Positions 7,929 through 16,003 of a DNA stretch of 51,978 nucleotides are shown piece after piece. This DNA comes from Betaproteobacteria bacterium (GTDB lineage: Bacteria; Pseudomonadota; Gammaproteobacteria; Burkholderiales; Rhodocyclaceae), in NCBI GenBank assembly GCA_016234745.1, contig JACRAR010000049.1, positions 1-51,978 of the forward strand, read 5' to 3'. The position numbers were made by a program, and so were the translations under genes. Each line of letters begins with the position of its first letter. The first letter of the stretch is position 1. The notes below the pieces were generated by a model. It saw only the letters and a program-made list of their open reading frames with translations, was not told where the DNA came from and ran no database searches.

Positions 7929-8483
7929 TCGCGCCAAACAGTCGAATTACCCCACGCTTACCGCCTGATCAATCATGGTCCGGTCACTTTGGTGAGCAGT
8001 GCTCATGCTGGTGCCGTGAATGTGATGGCGGCGGCATGGGTGATGGCGCTCGACTTTGATCCACCCAAGGTGGCCGTTGTAATCGATGCCAATACCTATA
8101 CCCGGAGACTTATCGAGGCGTCAGGGGAATTTGCCTTGAATATCCCCTGCCGGGCTATTGCAGGAAAGGTACTCAAGGCGGGATCCGCATCAGGGCGTGA
8201 CGTGGACAAGTTTGCCCATGCCGGACTCGGGAAGTTTCCGTCTTTGCAGATAGGTGCTCCCCTGGTGGAGGGATGTGTGGCCTGGCTCGAATGTCGGGTG
8301 TTGCCAAGACCGGACAATGAGAAGCGCCACGATTTGTTTCTCGCCGAGGTCGTGGCGGCACAGGCGGATGACCGGGTTTTCCGGGAAGGGCGCTGGCTGC
8401 TCGCTGATGAAAGCCTGCGCACCCTTCACTATTTTGGGGGCGGAGATTTCGCTACGACTGGTGATATATTCAAGGCAAGCTGA
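7929..8483 (+). CDS. flavin reductase-like protein, start codon missing
   Basis: The frame from 7929 encodes QTVELPHAYRLINHGPVTLV, then NVMAAAWVMALDFDPPKVAVV, the FMN-binding split-barrel pattern of the flavin reductase/DIM6-NTAB family, and continues intact to 8483 (about 184 residues). Family members start 4-6 residues before the ELPHAYRL motif, but here the codons upstream run into the tRNA-Cys-like fragment and a TGA without any ATG or GTG. Insertion of the integrase element has probably removed the start and promoter. Rescue by a TTG at 7989 would delete the first strand. The product reduces flavin or uses bound FMN; the substrate is unknown. Confidence 0.75.
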   Translation, partial: SRQTVELPHAYRLINHGPVTLVSSAHAGAVNVMAAAWVMALDFDPPKVAVVIDANTYTRRLIEASGEFALNIPCRAIAGKVLKAGSASGRDVDKFAHAGLGKFPSLQIGAPLVEGCVAWLECRVLPRPDNEKRHDLFLAEVVAAQADDRVFREGRWLLADESLRTLHYFGGGDFATTGDIFKAS

Positions 8484-8498
8484 TGCCTATGGCATCGT

Positions 8499-9560
8499 TT
8501 AACCGATCAGGCTTGCGATTTGCTGCGCTAGGTGCAGGATGCCCTCTGGCGTCAGGTCGTTGCTGCTGAGACGCACGGCCTTCTCGAAGCCACGGAAATT
8601 TTTGGCCTGGGAGCGCTGGTAGAGCGGGTCATAATGGAGGTCGAGCAATTCGCCGACCAGGGTGCGGAAATCCCTGGTTTCGACCAGCGTGCGCCAGCGC
8701 GCCAGCCTTTCGCTGCTTTGCAGGCCGCGCAGCAGTTCGAACCTTTCGAGCAGCCAGCCCGGGTCGTCTAGGAAATAACCGTAATCGCGCAGCAGAAAAT
8801 CGACCCGGGCGTCGAGCGCCGCATCGATGCAGTAGCTCGGCGCAGCGCGGATCCTCTCGAGCAGGGCGTCGGGTAATTGCAGGTTGCCGATCCGGCGGCT
8901 TTCGGCTTCGACGAATACCGGTCGCGCCGGATCGAAGCCGCTCAGAGCTGCGAACAGGCGCGACTCGAACATTCTTTGCGAAGGCTGCGGAATGTCGGGC
9001 AGGCCACCGAGCACCGAGCCCTTGTGCGCGGCCATTTCCTCCAGATGCAGAACTTGCGCGCCGAGCCGGGCCAGCGCCTCCAGCACGCGGCTTTTGCCGC
9101 TGCCGGTGGCGCCGCTGATGACGCGGTACTGGAAATTTGGCGGCAGCAGAACGAGTTGTTGGATGACATGCTGGCGCCAGACCTTGTAACCGCCGGCAAG
9201 GCGCTGCGCATCCCAGCCGATCTGGCGCAGGATATGGGTGAAAGCACCGCTGCGCTGTCCGCCGCGCCAGCAATAGACCAGCGGGCGCCAGTTGCGCGGC
9301 TTGTCGAGGAATTTCTGTTCGATATGCGCAGCGATGTTCCGTGCCACCAGTACCGCACCGATCTTCCTGGCGGCGAAAGGCGAGTCCTGTTTGTAGAGCG
9401 TGCCCACCTGGGCGCGCTGCTGGTCGTCGAGCACGGGACAGTTGATGGCGCGCGGCAAGCGGTCTTCGGCATATTCCGCAGGCGAGCGGACGTCGATGAT
9501 CTCGTCAAATTCGGCCAACTGTGCTAGGTTGGCCACCCCATGTGACTGCTGGACTGACAT
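8499..9560 (-). CDS. mnmH: tRNA 2-selenouridine synthase
   Basis: A 353-residue two-domain enzyme replacing sulfur by selenium at the wobble uridine of tRNAs (2-thiouridine to 2-selenouridine, via a geranylated intermediate). The N-terminal rhodanese domain has the catalytic Cys in PLVYCWRGGQRSGA (about residue 96); the C-terminal P-loop domain begins with GATGSGKSRVLEAL. Start ATG 9560 is chosen because the fold begins there; a TTG two codons upstream is less likely. It is divergent from selD, which makes its selenophosphate donor, with only 5 bases between the two start codons, so each gene's ribosome site and promoter must lie in the other's coding region. Confidence 0.93.
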   Translation of the reverse strand: MSVQQSHGVANLAQLAEFDEIIDVRSPAEYAEDRLPRAINCPVLDDQQRAQVGTLYKQDSPFAARKIGAVLVARNIAAHIEQKFLDKPRNWRPLVYCWRGGQRSGAFTHILRQIGWDAQRLAGGYKVWRQHVIQQLVLLPPNFQYRVISGATGSGKSRVLEALARLGAQVLHLEEMAAHKGSVLGGLPDIPQPSQRMFESRLFAALSGFDPARPVFVEAESRRIGNLQLPDALLERIRAAPSYCIDAALDARVDFLLRDYGYFLDDPGWLLERFELLRGLQSSERLARWRTLVETRDFRTLVGELLDLHYDPLYQRSQAKNFRGFEKAVRLSSNDLTPEGILHLAQQIASLIG

Positions 9561-9565
9561 TGGCA

Positions 9566-10612
9566 ATGCCCAAAATCAAACTGACCCAATTTTCCCACGG
9601 CGGCGGCTGCGGCTGCAAAATAGCTCCGGCTGTGCTCACCGAAATCCTGGCGAATACGCCGCTGCGCGCCATGCCGACGGAACTCCTGGTGGGCACCGAA
9701 ACCAGCGATGACGCGGCGGTCTATCAACTGAACGCGGAACAGGCGATCATCGCCACCACCGACTTCTTCACCCCGATCGTGGACGATCCGCGCGATTTCG
9801 GCCGCATCGCCGCGACCAATGCGCTGTCCGACATCTATGCGATGGGCGGCAAGCCGATCTTCGCCCTGGCGGTGGTCGGCATGCCGCTCGACAAGCTGCC
9901 GCTGGAGGTGATCCGGGAAATTCTTGCCGGCGGCGAGGAAATCTGCGCCCGCGTCGGCATCCCCATCGCCGGCGGCCATTCGATCGACGTGCTCGAGCCG
10001 ATCTACGGGCTGGTGGGTATCGGCATCGTGCATCCGCGTCACGTCAAGCGCAACAGCGATGCGCGGGACGGCGATGTGCTGATCCTCGGCAAGCCGCTGG
10101 GCATCGGCATCCTGTCGGCGGCGCTGAAGAAGGGATTGCTGCCGCCTGCGGGCTATGCCGAGATGATCGCCCAGACCACCAAAATCAATACGCCCGGTGC
10201 CGCGCTGGCCGCTTTGGAAGGTGTTCATGCCATGACCGATGTGACCGGCTTCGGTCTTGCCGGACATCTGCTGGAAATTTGCCGCGGTTCTAACCTGCAG
10301 GCGCAGATCGAGTTTGCGCGCCTGCCCCTGATTCCCGCCGCAGAAAAGTTTGTGCGCGAGGGAATCGCCACCGGCGCTTCGTCACGCAACTGGAGCAGCT
10401 ACGGTCAGGAAATCGCCCTGCCCGCGAAGGCCGAAGAGTGGCAGCAAAAACTGCTGACCGACCCCCAGACCAGCGGCGGTTTGCTGGTTGCGTGTGCCCC
10501 CGCCAGCGAAGCAGCAGTGCTGGCTGAATTCGGGCGGGAGGGCTTTGCGCCGGCGGTGATTGGTAAGCTGGCTCGCGCTGCGAGCAGTACCGTGCGTCTT
10601 ATTGTTTCCTGA
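9566..10612 (+). CDS. selD: selenide, water dikinase (selenophosphate synthase)
   Basis: A 348-residue enzyme making selenophosphate from selenide and ATP. The glycine-rich N-terminus GGGCGCKIAP holds the catalytic Cys/Lys pair; the position is Cys (TGC), not selenocysteine. DDAAVYQL, GGHSIDVLEPIYGLVGIG and the C-terminal DPQTSGGLLVA match the family. Start ATG 9566 gives the expected N-terminus. Paired head to head with mnmH, so at least one use of selenium here is tRNA modification; selA and selB are not in the window. The 3' end overlaps the convergent tesA stop by 14 bases. Confidence 0.97.
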   Translation: MPKIKLTQFSHGGGCGCKIAPAVLTEILANTPLRAMPTELLVGTETSDDAAVYQLNAEQAIIATTDFFTPIVDDPRDFGRIAATNALSDIYAMGGKPIFALAVVGMPLDKLPLEVIREILAGGEEICARVGIPIAGGHSIDVLEPIYGLVGIGIVHPRHVKRNSDARDGDVLILGKPLGIGILSAALKKGLLPPAGYAEMIAQTTKINTPGAALAALEGVHAMTDVTGFGLAGHLLEICRGSNLQAQIEFARLPLIPAAEKFVREGIATGASSRNWSSYGQEIALPAKAEEWQQKLLTDPQTSGGLLVACAPASEAAVLAEFGREGFAPAVIGKLARAASSTVRLIVS

Positions 10613-11210
10613 GCATCGGCCGGAGCGGGCGCCAGACGTTATCGAGCAGCATGGCCTGGGCTGCGGCGGTCGGATGCAGGCCGTCGTTCTGGAAGGCGGC
10701 GCGCTGATCGGCGAAGCCTTCCAGCATGAAAGGCAGCAGGACACTCTTGTATTGCTGCGCCAGTTCGCGATAGACCTCCTGGAACTTTTGCGCATAATCG
10801 GCGCCATAGTTGGGCGGCAGGCGCATCCCCAGCAGCAGCGTCTGAGCATGCGCAGCCTGGGCTTGCCGGATCATCATGGCCAGATTGCCGCGCATCTGCT
10901 CCAAAGCCAGGCCGCGCAGGCCGTCGTTGGCGCCCAGGGCGACGATCACGATTTCCGGCTGGTGCTGCTTGAGCGCAGGTGCCAGGCGGGCCAGGCCGCC
11001 GCTGGTGGTCTCACCGCTGATGCTGATATTGGCGACCGTGTAGGGAAAACCTTCCCGGGCCAGTCGCTTGCCCAGCAAAGCCGGCCAGCTTTGTTCCTGG
11101 GAAATGCCGAAGCCGGCGGAAAGGCTGTCGCCGACGATTAGAATGACCGGCGCGGCCTGACTGCATGTGCAGGCGGCGAACAACAGAAACCCCAAAATCC
11201 AGCGTGCCAT
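10599..11210 (-). CDS. tesA: periplasmic SGNH lysophospholipase/thioesterase I
   Basis: A 203-residue SGNH hydrolase. An N-terminal signal peptide (WILGFLLFAACTCSQAAP, cleavage near Ala19) directs it to the periplasm. The four family blocks are present: I GDSLSAGFG (nucleophile Ser), II with SGETTSGG (Gly), III GAND (Asn), V DGLHP (Asp-His). Characterised relatives hydrolyse acyl esters, acyl-CoA and lysophospholipids. Its start codon (11210-11208) overlaps that of the divergent ABC gene (11209-11211) by two bases. The tesA/ybbA divergent arrangement is also found in E. coli, which supports both calls. Confidence 0.92.
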   Translation of the reverse strand: MARWILGFLLFAACTCSQAAPVILIVGDSLSAGFGISQEQSWPALLGKRLAREGFPYTVANISISGETTSGGLARLAPALKQHQPEIVIVALGANDGLRGLALEQMRGNLAMMIRQAQAAHAQTLLLGMRLPPNYGADYAQKFQEVYRELAQQYKSVLLPFMLEGFADQRAAFQNDGLHPTAAAQAMLLDNVWRPLRPMLRKQ

Positions 11211-11895
11211 GACAAATGATTTGAATCGGTTGGTGATCGAGGTCTGCGAACTCGGCAAGCAAGTGAAAAGCGGAGAAGGCATGCTGCGGATTTTGCACCA
11301 GATCAGCTTCGTCGTGGCGGCGGGCGAGGCGGTTGCCATTGTCGGCAGCAGCGGGTCGGGAAAGTCGACCCTGCTGGGGCTCCTGGCCGGACTCGACCTG
11401 CCGACATCCGGCACGGTGAGACTCGCTGGGCAAAATCTGACCGAACTCGATGAGGACGGGCGCGCCGGATTGCGCGGCCGCATGCTCGGTTTCGTATTCC
11501 AGTCATTCCAGTTGCTGCCCGCCTTGAGCGCACTGGAGAATGTCATGCTGCCGCTCGAACTCGCCGGCCGCGGCGAGGCCCGCCAGGTTGCGCAGGAAAT
11601 GCTCATGCGCGTCGGGCTGGGCGAGCGGCTGGCGCATTACCCCAAGCACCTGTCCGGTGGCGAGCAGCAGCGCGTGGCGCTGGCGCGGGCCTTTGCGCTG
11701 AAGCCGCAATTGCTGCTGGCCGACGAGCCGACCGGCAATCTCGATGCCGTCACCGGCGAACAGGTCATCGAATTGATGTTCGCCATGAATGCAGAGCAGG
11801 GTACGACCCTGCTGCTGGTGACCCACGACGAGGCCCTGGCGCGGCGCTGCGGCAGAATCCTGCGCTTATCCGGCGGGCAACTCGCCGAGAATTGA
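11209..11895 (+). CDS. ybbA: ABC transporter ATP-binding protein (YbbA/LolD type)
   Basis: A 228-residue ATPase with Walker A GSSGSGKSTLLGLLAG, Q-loop VFQSFQLLP, signature LSGGEQQRVALARA, Walker B LLLADEPTGNLD and H-loop VTHD. This is the MacB/LolD subclass working with FtsX-like permeases. The YbbP-type permease that usually follows is absent: the next gene (hpnE) converges, overlapping by 30 bases. The partner must therefore be encoded elsewhere or be lost. Start ATG 11209 matches the family; an upstream ATG (11167) lies inside the tesA signal-peptide codons and is less likely. Confidence 0.9.
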   Translation: MTNDLNRLVIEVCELGKQVKSGEGMLRILHQISFVVAAGEAVAIVGSSGSGKSTLLGLLAGLDLPTSGTVRLAGQNLTELDEDGRAGLRGRMLGFVFQSFQLLPALSALENVMLPLELAGRGEARQVAQEMLMRVGLGERLAHYPKHLSGGEQQRVALARAFALKPQLLLADEPTGNLDAVTGEQVIELMFAMNAEQGTTLLLVTHDEALARRCGRILRLSGGQLAEN

Positions 11896-13182
11896 TGCCG
11901 CTGTGGCCACGCCGCTCCTGACGGCGCCTTCCAGCGTTGCCGGATAGTCACCGGAGACATAATCCCCGGCCAGCAGCAGGCCAGGCAAGGCCGTCCGCGT
12001 AGCGGGCCGCCGCACGGATGGCGTGCAGGCAAAGGTGGCGCGCTTTTCATTGATCAAGTGCGACCACAGCGGTGCGGGCAGATTCGGCACGATGCCGGCG
12101 ATTTCTGCGTGAATGGCGCGCAGCAATGCTTCCCTGGGCAATTCGAGATGGCGCCCTTGCGCGCTGATTACCGCCGCCAGAACGCCCGGCGTACCGCAGA
12201 GCTGCCCGCGGTCGAACAGCCACTGCATGATGCCATGGGCATGGCCGAGCATGGGCAGCGGCAATCTGACCTCAGGCGGATAGCCGAAATGGCAAGTGAT
12301 GATGGGCTGGTAACGGATTGCGGCGACCGCCTCCAGCAAGGATGCAAGCTGCGGCAGCGCGTCGACCAGCGCAGCCAGGTGATACGGCGCCACGGCAGTG
12401 ATGACATGCGAATAGCGGCCGAAATCGTGGCTCGTCCCCTGCAGGACGAAGCCATCGTCTTCCCGGGAAATTTTCCTGATCGGCGTGTTGCGCAGGATTT
12501 CCCCGCCGCGCGCAGCAACGTATGCGGCGGCTAGATCGGGAAACAGCGACGTGAGGTCGGTGCGCGGCAGCAGCATGTCGCTGGCTTCACGCTGCGCCGC
12601 CAGGCTGTCGCGCAGCACATTGCAGAACACTTGGGCCGATGCGGATTGCGGCGGCGTGTTGAGGGCGGCGACGCACAGCGGCAGCCAGAGCAGATCGCAG
12701 ACGCGCTGCGGTTGCGCCTGGGCGGACAGCAAATCGGCGACCGTGACGCTGCCGCCTTCGGCAAGCTTGAAGTGGCAGCGCTTGAGCGCCTGCATGAAGC
12801 GGATCGCCGCAAGCTTTTCCCGCCAACTCAGACCGCGTGCGCTCAGCAACCCCAGCAGCAGATGCAGCGGGGCAGGCAGGTGCGGCGCAGAAAGATGCAG
12901 CTGGCCCGGATAGCTCATGGTCAGGGGCAGGCGCAGCAGCAGCTTCCCGGTATCTACACCGACCAGCCGCATCAATCGCAGCGTCTCGCGGTAGGCGCCG
13001 AGCAGGATGTGCAGGCCGTTATCCAGGCGGCAGCCGTGTGCTTCCACCACGCGTGCCCGGCCGCCCAGCACACGGGATGAGTCGAACAGCGTGAGCGGTA
13101 CGCGTTTTGCGGCTAGCTCCGCTGCCGCCGCCATCCCGGCATAACCGCCGCCGATGATCGCAACATTCAAGTTTTGAGCCAT
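11866..13182 (-). CDS. hpnE: hydroxysqualene dehydroxylase
   Basis: A 438-residue FAD-dependent amine-oxidase-fold enzyme; HpnE removes the hydroxyl of hydroxysqualene to give squalene. Evidence: N-terminal IIGGGYAGMAAAAELA dinucleotide fold, the adjacent LGGRARV motif, and a C-terminal FAD loop LPGLLLAGDYVSGDYPATLEGAVRSG (read in parts). It follows hpnD with 16 bases of overlap, completing hpnC-hpnD-hpnE, the three-enzyme route from farnesyl diphosphate to squalene used by many hopanoid-producing bacteria. No squalene-hopene cyclase is in the window. Confidence 0.92.
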   Translation of the reverse strand: MAQNLNVAIIGGGYAGMAAAAELAAKRVPLTLFDSSRVLGGRARVVEAHGCRLDNGLHILLGAYRETLRLMRLVGVDTGKLLLRLPLTMSYPGQLHLSAPHLPAPLHLLLGLLSARGLSWREKLAAIRFMQALKRCHFKLAEGGSVTVADLLSAQAQPQRVCDLLWLPLCVAALNTPPQSASAQVFCNVLRDSLAAQREASDMLLPRTDLTSLFPDLAAAYVAARGGEILRNTPIRKISREDDGFVLQGTSHDFGRYSHVITAVAPYHLAALVDALPQLASLLEAVAAIRYQPIITCHFGYPPEVRLPLPMLGHAHGIMQWLFDRGQLCGTPGVLAAVISAQGRHLELPREALLRAIHAEIAGIVPNLPAPLWSHLINEKRATFACTPSVRRPATRTALPGLLLAGDYVSGDYPATLEGAVRSGVATAASILGELPAG

Positions 13183-14000
13183 GTTCTCCAGGCCAGCCAG
13201 AGCTTGCGCAGCGGGGTGAGGGAGGTGCGCCGGTCCAGCACCAGGCAGCCATCGCGCTTGATCTCATCGAGCAGGCTGCGATAGATGGCGGCCATCATCA
13301 GGCCCGCGCGCTGCGACTTGCGGTCGCATTGCGGCAGTTGCGCCAGCGCCATGGCGTAGGTCTGTTCGGCACGTTCGATCTGGAACTCCATCAGGCGCCG
13401 GAAATTGTCGCTGTATTTCGAATTCAGGATGTCGCTGAGCGGCACTTCAAAGCGCTTCAACTCATCGAGCGGCAGATAGACGCGGCCGCGTCGTGCATCC
13501 TCGCCGACATCGCGAATGATGTTGGTGAGTTGGAATGCGAGCCCCAGATCGTGGGCGTATTTGAGTGTCTGCCGATCCTGGTAGCCGAAGATTTCCGCGG
13601 CCAGCAGGCCCACCACGCTGGCGACGCGATAGCAATACAAATGCAGCGCCTGATAATCGAGGTAGCGGGTCTGATTGAGATCCATCTCCATGCCATCGAT
13701 GATCTCGATCAATTTCTCGAAAGGCAGGGCAAACTTCTGCAGCGCACCGGCGAGCGCCTGGGTGACCGGATGGCCCGGCTTGCCGGCATACAGCGCAGCC
13801 ACCTCATTGCGCCACCAGGCCAGCTTGCCGCGCGCCAGCCCCGGGTCGCTGCACTCATCGACGACATCGTCCACCTCGCGGCAGAAGGCATACAGGGCGG
13901 TAATCGCGCGGCGTCGCTCAGGTTCGAGAAACAGGAAGCTGTAGTAGAAACTGGAGCCGCTCGAAGCGGCGCGCTGCTGGCAGTATTCGTCCGGGGTCAT
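13167..14000 (-). CDS. hpnD: presqualene diphosphate synthase
   Basis: A 277-residue trans-isoprenyl diphosphate synthase of the squalene/phytoene synthase fold that condenses two farnesyl diphosphates to presqualene diphosphate. The first Asp-rich motif is DDVVDE (about residue 42), the second lies in NIIRDVGEDARRGRVYLP (about residues 140-158), and the YCYRVAS segment is typical. Starts 7 bases after the hpnC stop and overlaps hpnE, so the three genes are surely one operon. Confidence 0.93.
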   Translation of the reverse strand: MTPDEYCQQRAASSGSSFYYSFLFLEPERRRAITALYAFCREVDDVVDECSDPGLARGKLAWWRNEVAALYAGKPGHPVTQALAGALQKFALPFEKLIEIIDGMEMDLNQTRYLDYQALHLYCYRVASVVGLLAAEIFGYQDRQTLKYAHDLGLAFQLTNIIRDVGEDARRGRVYLPLDELKRFEVPLSDILNSKYSDNFRRLMEFQIERAEQTYAMALAQLPQCDRKSQRAGLMMAAIYRSLLDEIKRDGCLVLDRRTSLTPLRKLWLAWRTWLKT

Positions 14001-14007
14001 GGCTTGT

Positions 14008-14817
14008 TCAGGTTCTCAGGCTGCGCCACAACAGCAGCGGCCAGTCAGTCGTCGTCAATGCGGGACGACGATGGAACACATCGTAGCCGACCCTCTCGAT
14101 TTTCTCCAGAATGCGCAAGCCGCCAGCAATGATCATGCGCAATTCGAGCCCTATCCGTCCCGGCAGAAGACGCCCCAACGGTGCGCCGGCGTACATCACC
14201 CGGCGCGCCCGCTCCACCTGAAATTGCATCAGGGCGCGCCAGTGTCGATCCACCCGGCCTTCGGCGATGTGCGCTTCGCTGACAGAGAAGCGCGCCATAT
14301 CTTCCCGGGGCAGATAGATCCGGCCCTTGCCCCAGTCGATGCCAACATCCTGCCAGTGATTGATCAGTTGCAAGCTCGTGCAGATCGCGTCCGAATAACT
14401 CAGATGCTGCGGTGTTTCGGCACGATACAACCGCAGCAGCAGGCGGCCGATGGGATTGGCGGAGCGCTGGCAGTATTTCAATAAATCGGAAAAATCGGCA
14501 TAGCGTGTCTGGGTCACGTCTTGCGTGAAGGCATCGAGGAGGTCATCGAACAGGCCGAGCGGCAGCTGGTGTTCGGCAATGACGCCAGCCAGACGCTGGA
14601 ATAGCGGGTCAGCGGAACTTGCTCCGCCAGCGATGCGGCGCAGTTCGTTGCGGTAAGCATCCAGCAGGCGCAATCTTTCTGCGGGTTCAAAGGCTCCCTC
14701 GTCGGCCATGTCGTCGGCATTGCGGGCAAACCAGTAAATCGCCGCGACCGGCTGTCGCAAGTGTTCCGGAAGGAGCCAGGAGGCAACGGGGAAGTTCTCG
14801 TAATGGTCGACGGGCAT
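14008..14817 (-). CDS. hpnC: hydroxysqualene synthase
   Basis: A 269-residue member of the squalene synthase fold. HpnC converts presqualene diphosphate to hydroxysqualene. Motifs: ARNADDMADEGAF (first Asp-rich, about residue 35), a second Asp-rich NHWQDVGIDWGKGRIYLP, and YCQRSANPIGRLLL. It is first in the hpnCDE operon; its ATG lies about 50 bases from the divergent tRNA-Leu gene, so both promoters share this short gap. A TATACT hexamer on the minus strand lies just upstream of the ATG but no convincing -35 accompanies it. Confidence 0.93.
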   Translation of the reverse strand: MPVDHYENFPVASWLLPEHLRQPVAAIYWFARNADDMADEGAFEPAERLRLLDAYRNELRRIAGGASSADPLFQRLAGVIAEHQLPLGLFDDLLDAFTQDVTQTRYADFSDLLKYCQRSANPIGRLLLRLYRAETPQHLSYSDAICTSLQLINHWQDVGIDWGKGRIYLPREDMARFSVSEAHIAEGRVDRHWRALMQFQVERARRVMYAGAPLGRLLPGRIGLELRMIIAGGLRILEKIERVGYDVFHRRPALTTTDWPLLLWRSLRT

Positions 14818-14870
14818 TGCCTACAGTATAGAGGTGAATCAGTTAAAATGAGCGCCCCGCACGGCAATGG

Positions 14871-14955
14871 GCGAAGGTGGCGGAATTGGTAGACGCACTG
14901 GATTTAGGTTCCAGCGCCGCAAGGCGTGAGAGTTCGAGTCTCTTCCTTCGCACCA
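14871..14955 (+). tRNA. tRNA-Leu (anticodon UAG)
   Basis: A class II tRNA of 85 nt including encoded CCA. Acceptor GCGAAGG pairs with CCTTCGC; anticodon stem CTGGA/TCCAG encloses loop TTTAGGT with anticodon TAG (reads CUN Leu codons); a long variable arm CGCCGCAAGGCG and T arm GAGAG TTCGAGT CTCTT follow. A TAAAAT hexamer about 22 bases upstream may be the -10 box. Confidence 0.97.
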
Positions 14956-15007
14956 CCCTGGTGTCAGAGTTTTCCCGATACAGAGTGAAGGCGCCTGCAA
15001 GAGGCGG

Positions 15008-16003
15008 ATGATGAAATTCTTCTGGCAGACGAAGTGGCTGGCAACGCTGATATTGGCGCTCGTTTGCGGAAGCGCTGTTGCCGATATGGCAGCAGGGCTT
15101 GCAGCGTACAGTCGCGGTGATTACCTGACAGCACTTACCGAATTCAGGTCGGAAAGCAAGCGGGACAATCCCCAGGCGCTCAATCTCATCGGTATCATGT
15201 ATGCGGAAGGTCAGGGTGTTGAGCGTGATTACAAGTTGGCAGCGGACTGGTTTTTCAAGGCGCAAGTTTTGGGCTCGCTCGAAGCCATGGCCAACCTGGG
15301 CCGCATGTATGCCCTGGGTCTTGGCGTAGCCAAGGACGATGCAACTGCCTTGAAGCTCTTGCGCGATGCGGCGCTTGGCGGATATCGTCCGGCGATGCTG
15401 CGACTGGCCGATGTCTATGAGAAAGGCGAGTTGGGCTTGGCTGCTGATCCTGCGCAAGCCAAGGCATGGCGTGCTCGAGCCGGGGGAGCTTCGGGCGAGT
15501 TTTACGATCTGCGCAAACTGCCACCCCTCAGGGTGTTGCCGCCGGACGAAGAGCCGGCAGGCAAAGCGCCGATTCCGCCAGCGCCGGGGCGAAAGCTCGC
15601 ATCCAGGCCATCTTCAGTGTCGCAGGCCAGCCCCGGCGATCTACTTGAAAAGCAGGTTTTCGAGCGGCTGGAGAAATACGGGAAACGAGAACGCAAGCTG
15701 ATTGTCGCTTCGACCGACAAGTCACCGGCGCTGGCCGCCTATCTGGAAGCGCTGCGGATTCAACTCAAGCAGCATTCGTCTGGTGAATTTCCGGTAAACA
15801 CGCGCGGAATGACGATCACAATTTCCGTTCTGCAAGACGGTGCGGTCAAGAGTGTCGAATTGGATAGGAGTTCAGGAGATACCAAGCTTGACCGGCAAGT
15901 TATTTCATCGCTCAGGAAGCTCGGACAACTGCCGCCTTTGCCTGCTGTGACCCGTGAGGTTGCAGATGTCCTGGTAGTTACGGCGAAGCTGCCGATTGAT
16001 TGA
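15008..16003 (+). CDS. Sel1-repeat protein with TonB-like C-terminal domain
   Basis: A 331-residue exported protein. A signal peptide (residues 1-25, ILALVCGSAVA core) precedes three Sel1/TPR-like repeats (about residues 50-150: ALNLIGIMYAEGQGVERDY, AMANLGRMYALGLGVAKDD, AMLRLADVYEKGELGL). A Pro-rich linker leads to a C-terminal TonB-like domain (TITISVLQDGAVKSVELDRSS and LDRQVISSLRKLGQLPPLP). It probably scaffolds proteins in the periplasm. No ExbB/ExbD is adjacent. Its 3' end overlaps the convergent galE by 26 bases. Confidence 0.8.
   Translation: MMKFFWQTKWLATLILALVCGSAVADMAAGLAAYSRGDYLTALTEFRSESKRDNPQALNLIGIMYAEGQGVERDYKLAADWFFKAQVLGSLEAMANLGRMYALGLGVAKDDATALKLLRDAALGGYRPAMLRLADVYEKGELGLAADPAQAKAWRARAGGASGEFYDLRKLPPLRVLPPDEEPAGKAPIPPAPGRKLASRPSSVSQASPGDLLEKQVFERLEKYGKRERKLIVASTDKSPALAAYLEALRIQLKQHSSGEFPVNTRGMTITISVLQDGAVKSVELDRSSGDTKLDRQVISSLRKLGQLPPLPAVTREVADVLVVTAKLPID

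Noticed and set aside
14871-14955. tRNA-Leu as an integration site
   Set aside because: The tRNA is intact, no integrase is close, and no repeat of its 3' end was seen nearby.
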